Assembly (NCBI GenBank): GCA_002914805.1
Contig: JXTB01000073.1
Location: 530,795 to 594,794, forward strand
Origin: Parasponia andersonii
Taxonomy: Eukaryota; Streptophyta; Magnoliopsida; Rosales; Cannabaceae
Direction: 5' to 3'
Length of the DNA stretch: 64,000 nt
Position numbers and translations under genes: made by a program. Positions 1 through 12,074 of this stretch are shown one piece after another (position 1 is the first letter of the stretch; every line of letters starts with the position of its first letter). The notes below the pieces were generated by a model that worked only from the letters and a program-made list of their open reading frames with translations, did not search any database and was not told the DNA's origin.

Positions 1-1216
1 ACAAATGCCCTAAATTAAAAAAAAATAACCCTCAAATTAGATTTTGCTTACCTTCTTTTGGGGACTCATTTTTCTCAAGACAGATTTACGATCTTTGGCA
101 CGACGAGATTTCGTCTTCCTCGGTTAACGACGCGATGATTCTTGGCTCTTCAGAGAAGGAGACGAAAGAGAGAGTTGGAGAGACAGAAAGAGAAATGAGG
201 AGTTTAAGGGACGAAGAGGCATATTTTCTCTTAGGTATTAGTAAGGGTATTTTCGTCCGTAAGCATATTTTTCAAATGTTTTTTAAATTGTGCATATGGG
301 CCAAAATAAGGGTATTACGGAGCATATTTAACCTAATTTCCCTACTGGAATGGTGCTAGCCAAAAGGACTCTAACGCTAAGTCAGTAATCAATTCGATTC
401 AACAAGAAATTTAATAAGCAATTGACGAAAAAATGAGAGATAAAGTTAAGAATGTGAACATCAAGTCTCGTTTATGAACGATTGATGAGTACATGACTCT
501 AGAATAACTCCGGGTTAGCCAACAAAACCTGAGTCTTGGTAGATGGACAAGGAATGGATGTCTCATATAATTCTGGGAGAGACTCCAAGACCTTTAACCT
601 TTGAGAGATAGATGTCAATAAAGAAAGTAAGATTGGAGTTGAGCAAGTGTTGAAAATTCATAATAGAGAGTCGGAGTCCAAGTATTCTTTGATGAACTAT
701 TATCTCTCTTTAGGCCACTACTTATAAGAGTCTTCTTAGACTCATTGGAGCCCGTTGGCTTGTTCCTGGAATGATGGCATGTGGCCGTTCTTTCGGAGTC
801 AGCCCTCCTAGACTAGGTCCAAGATCCCTATTCCGTTGAGGAGATCTCTCTAGTTTGTTGGGATTCGTCTGGTTGTAGGTTTGACTAGATCTTAGGCTGA
901 GTTTTTGACTGGTTGGTTAATTTAGAATTGATCCTCTATGCAATTAAGTCCAACCTAGTGAGTTGAATCTCACAGAGCCTATTTGTTGGCTATTTCGCCA
1001 GATTATGGTATTAAAAGTTCTTGTCAGTTTAATGGATCCATCATTTATGGGCTTTTAATTATTAGGTCTTTTTTTGATCATTGCAAATATTATGACCAAT
1101 AATTTTGTCTATCTAAGAGGATTTACGTTACACAATTTGTGACCTTAGGTCACTAATTTTATGACATTAAGTCACAAAGTTTATGACCTAGCTAGAATTA
1201 GAAAATTTATAAAAAT
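1..1216. other. Non-genic AT-rich flank, probably old repeat debris
   Basis: I see no gene here. One 74-codon open frame at 135-359 has no recognisable domain and low-complexity charged residues. The stretch 1090-1216 is rich in short GTGACC/GGTCAC inverted motifs, including a perfect 15-bp hairpin (GTGACC-TTA-GGTCAC) at 1139-1153. Similar motifs resume at 10815-10848, beyond the retrotransposon, so the two flanks were probably one older repeat before the insertion. Confidence 0.4.
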
Positions 1217-1221
1217 AGTAT

Positions 1222-2685
1222 TATAAAATCCCATTTTTAAGGGTAGAATGGTCATTTGACCATGTTTTTTTTAAAAAATATTTAATATATATAATAGTTT
1301 CTCTCTCTCCCTCTCGTCCCCCCTCCCGATCTTACATTCTCTCTCTCTCTCTCTCTCGTCTTTCTCATGCACGGCCGCCGAAGGAATGAAGGACAGCTGA
1401 AGCTACCTCCGACCGTCGTCTGGCCAACTTAACCACCGGCAAACCTTCAGTGCAGCTCCGTGATGCCCCCACCACCGGTCCTGAGCCATCAAAGTATCGT
1501 AGTCGCTGGAAAACACCATTTTGACTATGAGGAACTTTGATTTTCCAACTACGATTCTGGCCATTTCAAGTTGCATTCTTGGGCTCATTGGGTTCGTTTT
1601 GTCGAGAAGAACCTCAAGGTATATATTTCACAATCCTATTTTGCCCATTGAAAGTTGTTATTTTTGAGCTCGAGTTTGACTTTTAATCTGTCTGTTAGAT
1701 TTTGTTTTTGTTGTCATTTTTTGAATGTACTTAGAAAATGGTAAAGTTTGATATATATATATATATATATATATTGATTATATTTGGGACCGACACCAAA
1801 ACCAATATCTAATGGCATAGATTTTGTCTAGTTTTGTGTGCTACTAATTCAGTATCAGTTCGAACTCGAATTGGTTGGGTTATATGTCTAACTTAGTTGT
1901 TTTGGATATTAGGAATTCAACGGAGAGGTCCTCTTATTGATTCGAAGCTCCATTGAAGAGTTGGCTTTTTCCAAGTGAGCGATCGAGGGTATGGAATTAG
2001 TGCCTAGCCTACCGAGCGATCGTCCAATGGCACCTTGAGGATCCAGTAGCATGGTATCCTCTACTTTATACTGTTTTTGAATAAAACTTATTTTCTGCAA
2101 TATGTGATGACAAACATAATTTTAGAATATTTTGGATATATGTGATGAGATTGAATTATATTTTATATATTGGATTGCTCTGGGACTTTTCTGATTGCAA
2201 GTTATTTTTAGATATGTTAAAAATAGGACTGTTATGTTGTTCATTTTTCTATAAAATTTAATTAACTATTTTATCAAAAATTAGAGTATCATTTGAACTT
2301 AAATTACTATATGGATATTTTTACACATTAGTTCAGAGTACATATGTCATAGGATCACACATGAGAGTATCAGGTTAGCATCGTGGAGTTTCTTTGTAGA
2401 GTGGCACTACAGCCCCATCGACAGTGCAGAGTCCGTGGACCTAAGCGAGGTATTTTTTCTGATTATCTCCTTATTTGGCAGGTGTAGACAATGTAGTTAC
2501 CCTTCCAGGTTTGGTAGGTGACACACGAGTATCTCTACCGGTTATGGGCTAGGTGTCAGGTAGGCTGTATGGTACACATAATGCCAACAACTTGATTTCC
2601 ATTGATGAGAGGTGGTGAACTCATAGAGGGTGAATTTGTATCATATGTTTGTGGACTAATTAATTTTTGAATATCATGTTTTCAT

Positions 2686-2720
<35 letters not shown>

Positions 2721-3481
2721 GTTATATGTATATACATTTACGGACTATCAGCTTTGGAAATATAGTATATACATATGGTTTTGCAAAAAAGTGTTTTTGG
2801 ATTAAGCTAATCATATAGGGACTTTCCATTACTAAAAAAGTTTTTAAATGAGGTAACAACTTTCTTATTGAGCTTTTGAGCTTACCCTTTCTACTTTTCT
2901 CTCTTTCAGATGATTATTCATTCGAGTTAGTTGTCTCACTGATTGGGCAAGTTATTTGGCTTATGCTCAGAGTCCTATTCCTCTTTGGTTGGTACCTTTT
3001 CCTGGTCTCGCTTTTTCTCTATATCTACCTGTTTAGCCAATTTTATTGATTCCACTAAGTGAATATATGAGGACGTATTTTCTACTATTTGAGGATTTAG
3101 TGTATTAACGGGACACTATGGTTTCTAAGGAGTATATATTTTTTTTTTAAGTTTTAAGTACTTGGAATTTTGACAAATTTTGTAAGTTAAATTTTAGACA
3201 TTCGGATTTAAGATTTGAAAAATCCATTAAATCAACACTGTAATTCTATTAAACTAAGATTTGTATAACTTAAATATATTTTTTTGATATTAAATTGGTG
3301 TATCTATTTTTATAAATTAACTAAAGATGAACCTATTTTAATATAGAATTTCTAATGATTTGAGGACTAAAATAAAAAATCCAAATATTTGGTTTTCTCC
3401 TAATTTTGTAAAATTCTTTATTTATATTAATTTACACTCAAATTTACTAAAAGTTACGGCCTTAGATTTTAGGTCGTGACA
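1222..3481 (+). repeat. 5' LTR of the LARD-like element
   Basis: The LTR is 2260 bp, from TATAAAATCC to GTCGTGACA. A TATA-like stretch (about 1287-1297) is followed by a CT-rich run (1302-1360) and then a GC-richer block (1370-1500), a plausible promoter, start-site and leader layout. (TA)n at 1751-1774 and (CA)n(TA)n near 2688-2720 are microsatellites also present, with different lengths, in the 3' copy. Confidence 0.9.
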
Positions 3482-3485
3482 GAAC

Positions 3486-3497
3486 TGGTATCAAAGC
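3486..3497 (+). other. Primer binding site (initiator tRNA-Met type)
   Basis: TGGTATCAAAGC lies four bases after the 5' LTR. It matches the complement of the 3' end of plant initiator methionine tRNA (TGGTATCAGAGC) with one mismatch. This is where minus-strand DNA synthesis is primed in most plant gypsy and copia elements. Confidence 0.85.
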
Positions 3498-4359
3498 ACG
3501 ACTTCAGATCCATCTGGGATCATGTCTGTATAAATTTTTAGTGTTTAAAAGTGTTTTGGAAATGATTTTAACAAATACCTCATACATCACTTAGGACCTA
3601 GCTAGTTAAGTTACTTTTGCTCCTACTCTTTCCAAGTCCTCTCTTAAACCTCTCCAAAGTGAAATTTTGGTGTCTTTAGGATGGTGATTTCCCAAAAATT
3701 TTAATCTTGGAAGTATTAGGTTGACATGAGACTATTGAATTCTACCCTTAGTGTAATCCATCACTTTGAATGGATGTTCGTTCTTGTATTCTTCAGTCAA
3801 TTTAGATTGTTGGCTATATGAACCTTATAGGTTCTAAGGTAGCAATTCAGTATCTTGTATCTTAATTGTTGTGTTTTTACTTTCTTATGGGTTGTCTATA
3901 TATCGTCCCTCGGGTTTTGGTTATAGCTTTTGGTTGTAACATTTGATTGTGGTTGTACTTACTTGGGAATTTCTACTTGTAATGCATGGGTTTGGTTTTT
4001 GCACTTTAACTGATATGGCTTGACTCTATTGGTATTTGTGAGATTGAGATTTTATTTTCTTGGAATTGATATCTTCATGATCATTTAATTTGGATACACT
4101 GTGACTTGATTCTATATTTGAGTACTTGTATTGGTGGTACATTTTACATAGCATGCTTAGTGATTAAGTAATTAATTTAGTAATTTAATATATTATTTAA
4201 TTGTAGTACTTGCATTTCTCTAGTTTTATGATGTTTTGTTATTGTGGTTCTTTGGTCAAGAATTCTTAAGTTGTTGAGGGTTTAGTTGGATTTAAAATCG
4301 AGTCATTTGGTTTTGAAACTTTTGAAAATTTCAAGTTGACAATTAGTATTTTGAATGAC
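3498..4359. other. Internal region of the LARD-like element, left part
   Basis: AT-rich sequence with no open frame above about 60 codons and no retroviral domain. It is retrotransposon interior by position only. Confidence 0.6.
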
Positions 4360-4362
4360 TTA

Positions 4363-5498
4363 GGGACCATTTGGTATGGGGTAATCCAAATTTTTAGATT
4401 AATGAGAATACTGAAGACGGTAATATGATTATATATATCTTGAATAATTGTGTTTAGTTGTGCATTAGAATCTTATTAATGATTCATAGTTAAGTTAGAA
4501 AATTGCATTTGATTGTGCATAAGAATGTACTTTTTTTATATTTTTTTTAGCAAATACCTTAAATAATTATTTTACATAATAATTAAACTTTTTTTTATTA
4601 TGAAAAATTACAAAGTTAATTGCTTATAGATTATTCCTTTAAACAAAAATTTTTCTTAGAAGTAAATAAAATTTTATTATCTTAAAAATCAACCAGAGAT
4701 ACTCTTATTAACAAGATAATTGGCTTAATCAATTGTCCTAAACACACGGTAATGGACTTCAATCCCAATTGCCTTTCCTTAATTTTTATCGAGTATATGA
4801 TAAACAAGCTGCTAATTTCCCACTAACTTAAAACTTGGTTCTACTGACGGGAAGATGTCCTTAACAACCAAAGCTATCATTGATTAAGAGTGTAGTATTT
4901 CTCGATATCTCTTTCTCCTTCTTCAGCCTCATTGTCATGTCCTTTGATTCGAGCAGTTCATGCTTCTCTCTCAAGGAGTCTGTCAACATGCTCATAAAGA
5001 AAAACAAAAACAGAGTAGGAAAATAGATTCCCCAAATGGTCACGTTAGGTTCAAAATCCCAAACTATCCCCATATAATCCCCAAAACAAGCTTCAAATCC
5101 AAAGGAATACACTTAAACTACTCCAATCAAAAGAAAGGAAAAAAATAGAAAAAAAGTAAGTTGGTCGAATCTATTAATGGGGGCGCCGACAACGAACGAC
5201 GATGATGATGAACAGTGGCGACGAGGAGTGGAAGCGACGAATAGTAGAGCAAAGAAATTGGATCTGGGCAGAGACGAAACTTGGGTTTTGTCATTTTATT
5301 TTTTTTTCTTATTAAGGGTGTGTAATAGATGAAGGGTGATATGAAATCTACCCGTTTTGGTGGCTTCCATTTCACCCTTCAGTAAGAGGAAGTGATTCCT
5401 AAGGAAATCACTTAACTAGGTGTCAAAAGAGCACCAAATAGAAGGATGTATTAAGATACACATTCCCACTTAAAGATTACCTCATACCAAACGGTCTC
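4363..5498. mobile_element. PIF/Harbinger-like non-autonomous DNA transposon
   Basis: This 1136-bp element has terminal inverted repeats that begin GGGACCATTTGGTAT at the left and, read inward, GAGACCGTTTGGTAT at the right; the match continues for about 23 bases with three differences. It is flanked by the 3-bp target duplication TTA (4360-4362 and 5499-5501). Both the TTA duplication and the G(G/A)GNCCNTTTGGTA-type ends are typical of PIF/Harbinger (Tourist-like) elements. No DDE transposase is visible. Two overlapping minus-strand open frames (83 and 82 codons, 4861-5112 and 5127-5375) lie inside; neither is a family I recognise. The element interrupts the LARD interior and is therefore younger than it. 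Confidence 0.85.
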
Positions 5499-5501
5499 TT
5501 A

Positions 5502-6481
5502 GACTTTCGTGTTTGACCAAAGTGACATGTTTGTTTTCAAAGAATTCATGAATATTTTAACCTTGAGCATTAGTTGGGTAAAATTAATACACTTTTTCAA
5601 AGGATTTAGTGTTTTAAATTAATATGCTACCTTGAGACTAGACTTTGCAAAGCCACCAATCTATTTGTATGTTAGTAAGATTTTATTTTACATTTAGAAG
5701 TGTTAATTTAGACGATTTCTAAACTAAAGTACTTTGTTTCTATAAATGTATATAAATAGACCAAAATTTTCAAGTACCTTATCTAATTTTTGGATTTAGT
5801 AGATTATTAAACATTTTTCAGCTCATACTTAATACTTGAATTGAGATTTAATAGATACTTTCACAAGTTTACTTGAAAATAAATGGATGTAAATTACTTA
5901 AAAAAAGTTTTGAATAAAGATATTTGCAAGTTCGACTACTCTGTAAGCTTTGGTATGTATTGAAAATTTGTACCTGTGATATTCTCTAGAATATATTGTT
6001 TGGAGGATAGAAACTTAATGTGGTTACTTACATTATAAGAATCCTTGTGGGGTAAAAACAATTGAGTCGGGATTTTGATTTAAATTCTATCAAGCTTATC
6101 ACTTGGGTCTTCTGCATTTTATGTTTCAAATTTTCATGTTTCTTTTAAAATTTATTTGATATGGTTCAACTTCTTGATTGATGTATGGTCCCTTTGTGTT
6201 TGTTAGATTATTGAGTCATAATGATTCATGCTAACTTGATTTTTTCGGTGCAAACAAGTTGCGTTAGATTATGCAGAACTTGTGTTAATTGGACTTTAGG
6301 TATTAAGTAATTGGTTTGAACCAAAGAACTTGGGAGGAGAATGAAATTTTGATTTTCAAAGTGATAAAAAGCATTGAGTTATATGCATTGGTTATATATT
6401 TGACAAGTCTTGATTAGTACATGTTAGCGTGTGATTTTCTTTTTGAAGGTTTAATTGTAGCTGTCCAATCCATAGAGTTTA

Positions 6482-6552
<71 letters not shown>

Positions 6553-8392
6553 TAGTTAGTTATACCTAGTATGAACCTCCATAAACTTTAATGTTTATGT
6601 TGAAGGATTAAGTGAAGATTGGCGTTTGTTTTATCTACTTTGAGAAAATATTTTGGCAATATTTCATATTTTACCTTATTTTCCTTAAAAAAAAATGAAA
6701 TGTAAACTTTCAAACTTTTTGAGAAACTTGTTTGATTAGTTTAGAAAATATTTTAGAATTCTATAAAAAAATCCCATTGTGTTTGGTTATAATATGGATT
6801 AAGGCCCAAATGTTTTATTAGTTTTGAAAGCAAAAAATTGACCATTGTACTTTAAATATAGCCTTATTTACCATTTTACAAAGTGTGGATTTAGTAGTAA
6901 ATGTCCATTTTGTTGATTTTGGGAAAACAAAGTGGCATCTTTCTCATATATTCCCTGTTGATTTTAATAAATAGTTATCATGTAAAACTCGACTTTATCA
7001 GTTGATACTTGTGACTATTAGAGATTTTCATCATATATGCATGGAGTGAAACTTTACTAGATGTTGATGTTGAGCTGAATCTAAATCTCTTATTTATTTA
7101 AACTACATATAACATGGGTATTGTTGTATAATTGATGCTGATTGGAATGAGATTACTCATGAATTTTATCATAAGAGCCGTTGGACTCTACTTCTATATT
7201 GTAAAAGGGTACTCGAAGTTCAGGTTTGGTTTATCTTTGACCAGGGAGAAACCATATCGTGAACTAGTGTAGTATTCTTATCCCTAGCACTTTTATATTC
7301 AATGTTTTCAAAAATGCTTTCAAAGTTGTCTTCATTAAAAATTGAAATGAGATTTCATGAGAAATAAGCGTCACTCAAGAATGATATCAGACAACCTTTC
7401 ATATTAGAACTTTATTTCTAGGGTGCTAAGTTTCGATTTCACTTATGTGCATATTTTTGGGATAGTGAATGGTTTCCAAGGAGTTTTCCTTTATATCAAA
7501 AACTTACAGAGTCTTTGAATCAGTATTGCTTTGGTTTTTTTTTGATAAGGTTTTACACTAGATAAAAGATTTGAAATGCTCTTGAAATTTCTTATGTTTA
7601 ATTGGCTGCTTGCATTTAAGATTGAAGTGTGCACTAATATTTTGCATTGTGATTTCTTGTTTGGGTGCACTAGTCTTATCTTTGACTAGAAATGGTTTGT
7701 GTTTGATATTATTCCTCGCTCTAATTGGAGAATGAAAAATGGTTGTGAGCCATTGAACTGCCTTTAATACCTTCGATTTTTAAACCCATTTATCTTGTGT
7801 GGTATAACACAAGAATCCTTATTCTTCATCTTAAACTCTATTTGATTATGTTCTGTGTTTGAAAAGAGACTCTTGTTGGAGTCATTAACTCGAAGATTGT
7901 CTAAGTCCAGGTTTTAGCTACAGACAAATAGATATGTCCTAGGAGATTATTAATCTAGTTTGATCAGGAGGATGATATTCATATATATGATATTTAGTCT
8001 ATTGTTCTAGTTTGGTGCCTTACATTCAGTGTTTGAAGTCCTATGTTCTCAACTTCTTGCCATAGTTATCATTATTATTTTTTGACCACTCACATACTTG
8101 AGGTTGTCATTTCTAAACATGAGTATTGAGATTTTTGTACCTATCAATAAGCTCTTATGATTCTATATCTCTTCGGGTACATCCTTATATCATATCATTG
8201 TGCGGTTCGGTATATTGGCAAGATTTTGATGCCAAATGAAGAGAGTATGTTTTACATGCTTTAATTAACGAGCATTCAATTTAATACTCTTTAAATTCTA
8301 TAGTCAAGTGTTCATTACACTTCCAGTGACTATTTCTTACAACCTTGTTTATATTATCGGTTTGTAATTGAATTTCGGGATGAAATTCTTTT
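5502..8392. other. Internal region of the LARD-like element, right part
   Basis: AT-rich with no coding frame. It contains a perfect (TA)n microsatellite at about 6494-6548. Purely positional assignment to the retrotransposon interior. Confidence 0.6.
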
Positions 8393-8405
8393 AAGAAAGG
8401 AAGAA
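8393..8405 (+). other. Polypurine tract
   Basis: AAGAAAGGAAGAA directly abuts the 3' LTR, where plus-strand DNA synthesis is primed. Its position confirms the LTR start at 8406. Confidence 0.8.
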
Positions 8406-10336
8406 TATAAAATCCTATTTTTTAAGGGTAGAATGGTCATTTGACCATGTTTTTTTTAAAAAGAGATTATATATATAATAGTTTCTCTCTCTCCCTCTCG
8501 TCTCCCCTCTCAATCTCACCTTCTCTTTCTCGTCTCTCTCACGCATGGCTGCCGAAGGAACAAAGGATAGCTGAAGCCGCCTCTGACCATTGTCCGGCCA
8601 GTCCAACCACCAGCGGACCTCCAACACAGCTTTCTGACACGCATGCCACTGGTATCGAGCCGCTGAAGTGTTGTAATCACTAGAAAATATTGTTTTGGCA
8701 GTGAGGGACTTTGATTTTTCGACAGCGATTCTAATCATTTTAAGTTGCATTCTTGGACTCATTGGGTTCATATCGTCAAGAGGAACCTCAAGATATATAT
8801 TTTATGATCCAATTTTACCCAGTCTAAAAGTTGTCATTTTTGTCTATTTTTTAGCTCGAGTTTGACTTTTAATCCGACTGTTAGATTTTGTTTTTGTTAT
8901 CATATTTAGAATGTACTCAAAAAATGGAGAAGTTTGATATATATATATATATATATATATTGAATATATTTAGTGACCGACATAAAAACTAATATCTAAC
9001 AGCTTATATTTTGTCTAGTTTTGTGTGCCACAAGTCCAGTGTTGGTTCAGACTTGAATTGGTCAAGTCATATATCTAATTTAGCTATTTTGGACATTAGA
9101 AATTCAATGGAAAGGTCTGCTTATTGATTCGAAGCTTCGTTGAGGAGTTGATTTTTTCCAAGTGAGCAATCGAGGACATGGAATTAGTTCCCGACCCTCT
9201 GAACGATCGTCTAATGGCACTTTGAGGATTTAATTATGTGGTATCACTATTCTAGTAAGGTAGGATTTCAATTATCTCTACTTTATACTGTTTTTGAATA
9301 AAACTTATTTTCTGCATCACGTGATAACAAACACGATTTTAGAATTATTTTAGATATATGTGATGGGATTGAATTATATTATATATATTGAATTGCTCTG
9401 GGACTTTTCTTAGTGCATGTTATTTTTGGATATATTTAAATAGGGCTATTATGCTACCCATTTTTCTATAAAATTTAATTAACTATTTTATTAAAAACCA
9501 GAGCATCATTTGAACTTAAATTACTATATGGATATTTTTACACATTAGTTCAGAGTACATGTATTATAGGATCACACATGAGAGTATCAGGTTAGCGTCG
9601 TGGAGTTTCTTTATAGAGTGGCACTATAGCCCCATCGACGGTGCAGAGTCTGTGGACCTAAGCAAGATATTTTTTCTGATTACCTCCTCATTTGGCAGGT
9701 ATAGACAATGTAGTTGCACTTCTAGGTTTGGTAGGTGACACACGATTATCCCCACCGATTATGGGCTAAGTGTCAGGTAGGCTGTATGGCACACATAGTG
9801 CCAACATCTTGATTTCCATTGATGAGAGATGATAAACTCATAGAGGGTGAATTTGTATCATGTGTTTGTGGACTAATTAATTTTGAATATCATGTTTTCA
9901 TACGCACACATAACTATATATATATAGTTATATGTATATACATATACAGACTATCAGCTTTGGAAATATAGTATATATATATGGTTTTGCAAAAAGGTAT
10001 TTTTAGATTAAGCTAATCATATAAGGACTTTCCATCACTAAAAAAGTTTTTAATGAGGTAACAACTTTCTTATTGAGTTTTTGAGCTTACCCTTTCTACT
10101 TTTCTCTCTTTTAGATGATTATTCATTCGAGTTAGTTGTCTCGTTGGCTGAGCAAGTCGCTTAGCTTATGCTCACAGTCTTATTCCTCTTTGGTTGGTAC
10201 CTTTTCTTTGTCTCGCTTTTTCTCTATATCTAATTATTTAGCCAAGCTTATTGATTCCACTAAGTGAATATATGATGACGTATTTTTTACTATTTGAGGA
10301 TTTAATGTATTAACGGGACATTATGGTTTCTAAGGA

Positions 10337-10417
<81 letters not shown>

Positions 10418-10735
10418 GGAATTTTGACAAACTTTGTAAGTAAAATTTAGACATTCGGATTTAAAATTTGAAAAATCGATTAAATCAACACTGTAATTCT
10501 ATTAAACCAAGATTTGTATAACTTAACTATATTTTTTTGATATTAAACTGGTGTATCTATTTTTATAAATTAAACTAAAGATGAACTTATTTTAATATAA
10601 AATTTCTAATGATTTGAGGAATAAAATGAAAAATCTAAGTACTTGATTTTCTCCGAATTTTGTAAAATTTTTTATTTATATTAATTTATACTCAAAATTA
10701 TCAAAAATCACAGTCTTGAATTTTGGGTCGTGACA
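8406..10735 (+). repeat. 3' LTR of the LARD-like element
   Basis: The LTR is 2330 bp and co-linear with the 5' LTR, but with many substitutions, so the insertion is not recent. It carries a long (TA)n tract at about 10336-10410 where the 5' copy has a T-run. It ends GGTCGTGACA followed by the AGTAT target duplication. Confidence 0.9.
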
Positions 10736-10740
10736 AGTAT

Positions 10741-12069
10741 ACTTACAACCATTCTCATAGAGTTGGATTATATGTCTTTGTAACAATTTTATGCATTTTT
10801 ACTAATAAAGTTATGACCATATGTCACTATTATAGTGATCATATGGTCCAAAAGCGTAAGTCACCAAAAAAATTGATATTATGATCAACAAAATTATGAA
10901 TACATGTTATCATTACAGTGATCTTTGACGAATCTAGAAATTGTAAATATGATAAATCTTGAAAATCATGCAATTTTAACGACAATAATTTACAAATCGG
11001 AATTATTTGACCTCTTACAAATATTTACTCACTCAACTTAGATAAAAAATTAACCTTGATGAAAGTAGGACATAAATTACTTAAAAAAAAGGTGAAAAAA
11101 CCTATGAATAAATATTCCACTTATGGCTGAACGGAGTTTCATATTAGTACTAACAAAACAAAAATGAAGGAGAGAAAGGAGGGAGGGGGAATGAAGAAGA
11201 AAAAGGGAAAAAAAGAGCCTTTTACCTAAAATTTCTTGAGAGCTATCAAAAGGAAAATATAGGAAATTGATTTATTTCTCTCACAAATGAATTTTGGAGA
11301 TGTCCAAACTATGGTCACAGAGAAGTCACTATACAAGAAAAACAAAAAAGTTCATTTGGAGGCAAAACATTCCTAAAGAGGTCCTTTACTCGTTACTGAC
11401 TTATTCAGATCATTTTATGATGTACATTGGTTATTATTCAACAAACTGTCATTAACAAATCCAATTCAAGATATTTGGCTTTTAGATTTTAGAATCCATT
11501 TCAATCATTTATTTAGAATTAGCTATGATCCAATTCAATTTGGATTTGATTGGTTTAGGCATATGCCTTAGTCTAGCTTAACTTAAAAGCCTAAACTTTT
11601 GGTACGAAGGAACGAGGTACGAAGGAATGAAAAAGTGGAATGAAGAAAAAAATAGGAAAGAAAGAAAATAGAAGTGATAAATAAGTATAAGAAAGAAAGA
11701 AAATATGTATTTAATAAAATTATAATTCAATTATTTTAAATATATTAATTTATTTGGAAAGTAAGGGTAACTTAGTAATTTTATTCCAATTTAAAGTGTT
11801 ATAAGTTTTTTTTTTCCATTTTTCTCTCTAATTTAGAAAGAAAAAATTATCGGGGCTCACTATAAATATTTTTTTCTCTTTCTCTTTTTGCCTTATTTTC
11901 TCTCCTCCCAGACGTGATAATTTTCAATTCCCCTTTATTTTTCCTTCCAATCTTTTCTTTTCTTTTCTTTCTCTTTTCTACTCTACCAAAAAAAAAAAAG
12001 AGAAAAGAAAAAAAAACCTGAATGAAAAGCTAAATATATTAGAGAAATAAAATACAAGCGAAGGTGTTA
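10741..12069. other. Non-genic AT-rich interval
   Basis: No gene seen. A 34-base imperfect hairpin at 10815-10848 has a 9-bp outer stem (GACCATATG/CATATGGTC) and a 5-bp inner stem (CACTA/TAGTG). Purine-rich and pyrimidine-rich runs occupy 11150-11220 and 11870-12010. Confidence 0.4.
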
Positions 12070-12074
12070 GGAAT

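Larger units (their letters stand above)
1222..10735 (+). mobile_element. Non-autonomous LTR retrotransposon (LARD-like) with nested DNA transposon
   Basis: This is a complete LTR retrotransposon. Two long direct repeats (1222-3481 and 8406-10735) are flanked by an identical 5-bp target duplication AGTAT (1217-1221 and 10736-10740). A primer binding site follows the left LTR and a purine tract precedes the right LTR, so the element is in plus orientation. The 4.9-kb interior has no open frame resembling gag, protease, reverse transcriptase or integrase. That fits a large retrotransposon derivative that must borrow enzymes from an autonomous relative. Both LTRs begin TA and end CA, instead of the usual TG...CA. 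A PIF/Harbinger-like element sits inside at 4363-5498. LTR similarity to the gypsy element at 16777-25671 suggests Ty3/gypsy affinity (inference). Confidence 0.9.

Noticed and set aside
11327..11345. CACTATACAAGAAAAAC resembling a CACTA transposon terminus
   Set aside because: No matching inverted end or 3-bp duplication was found; single occurrence.
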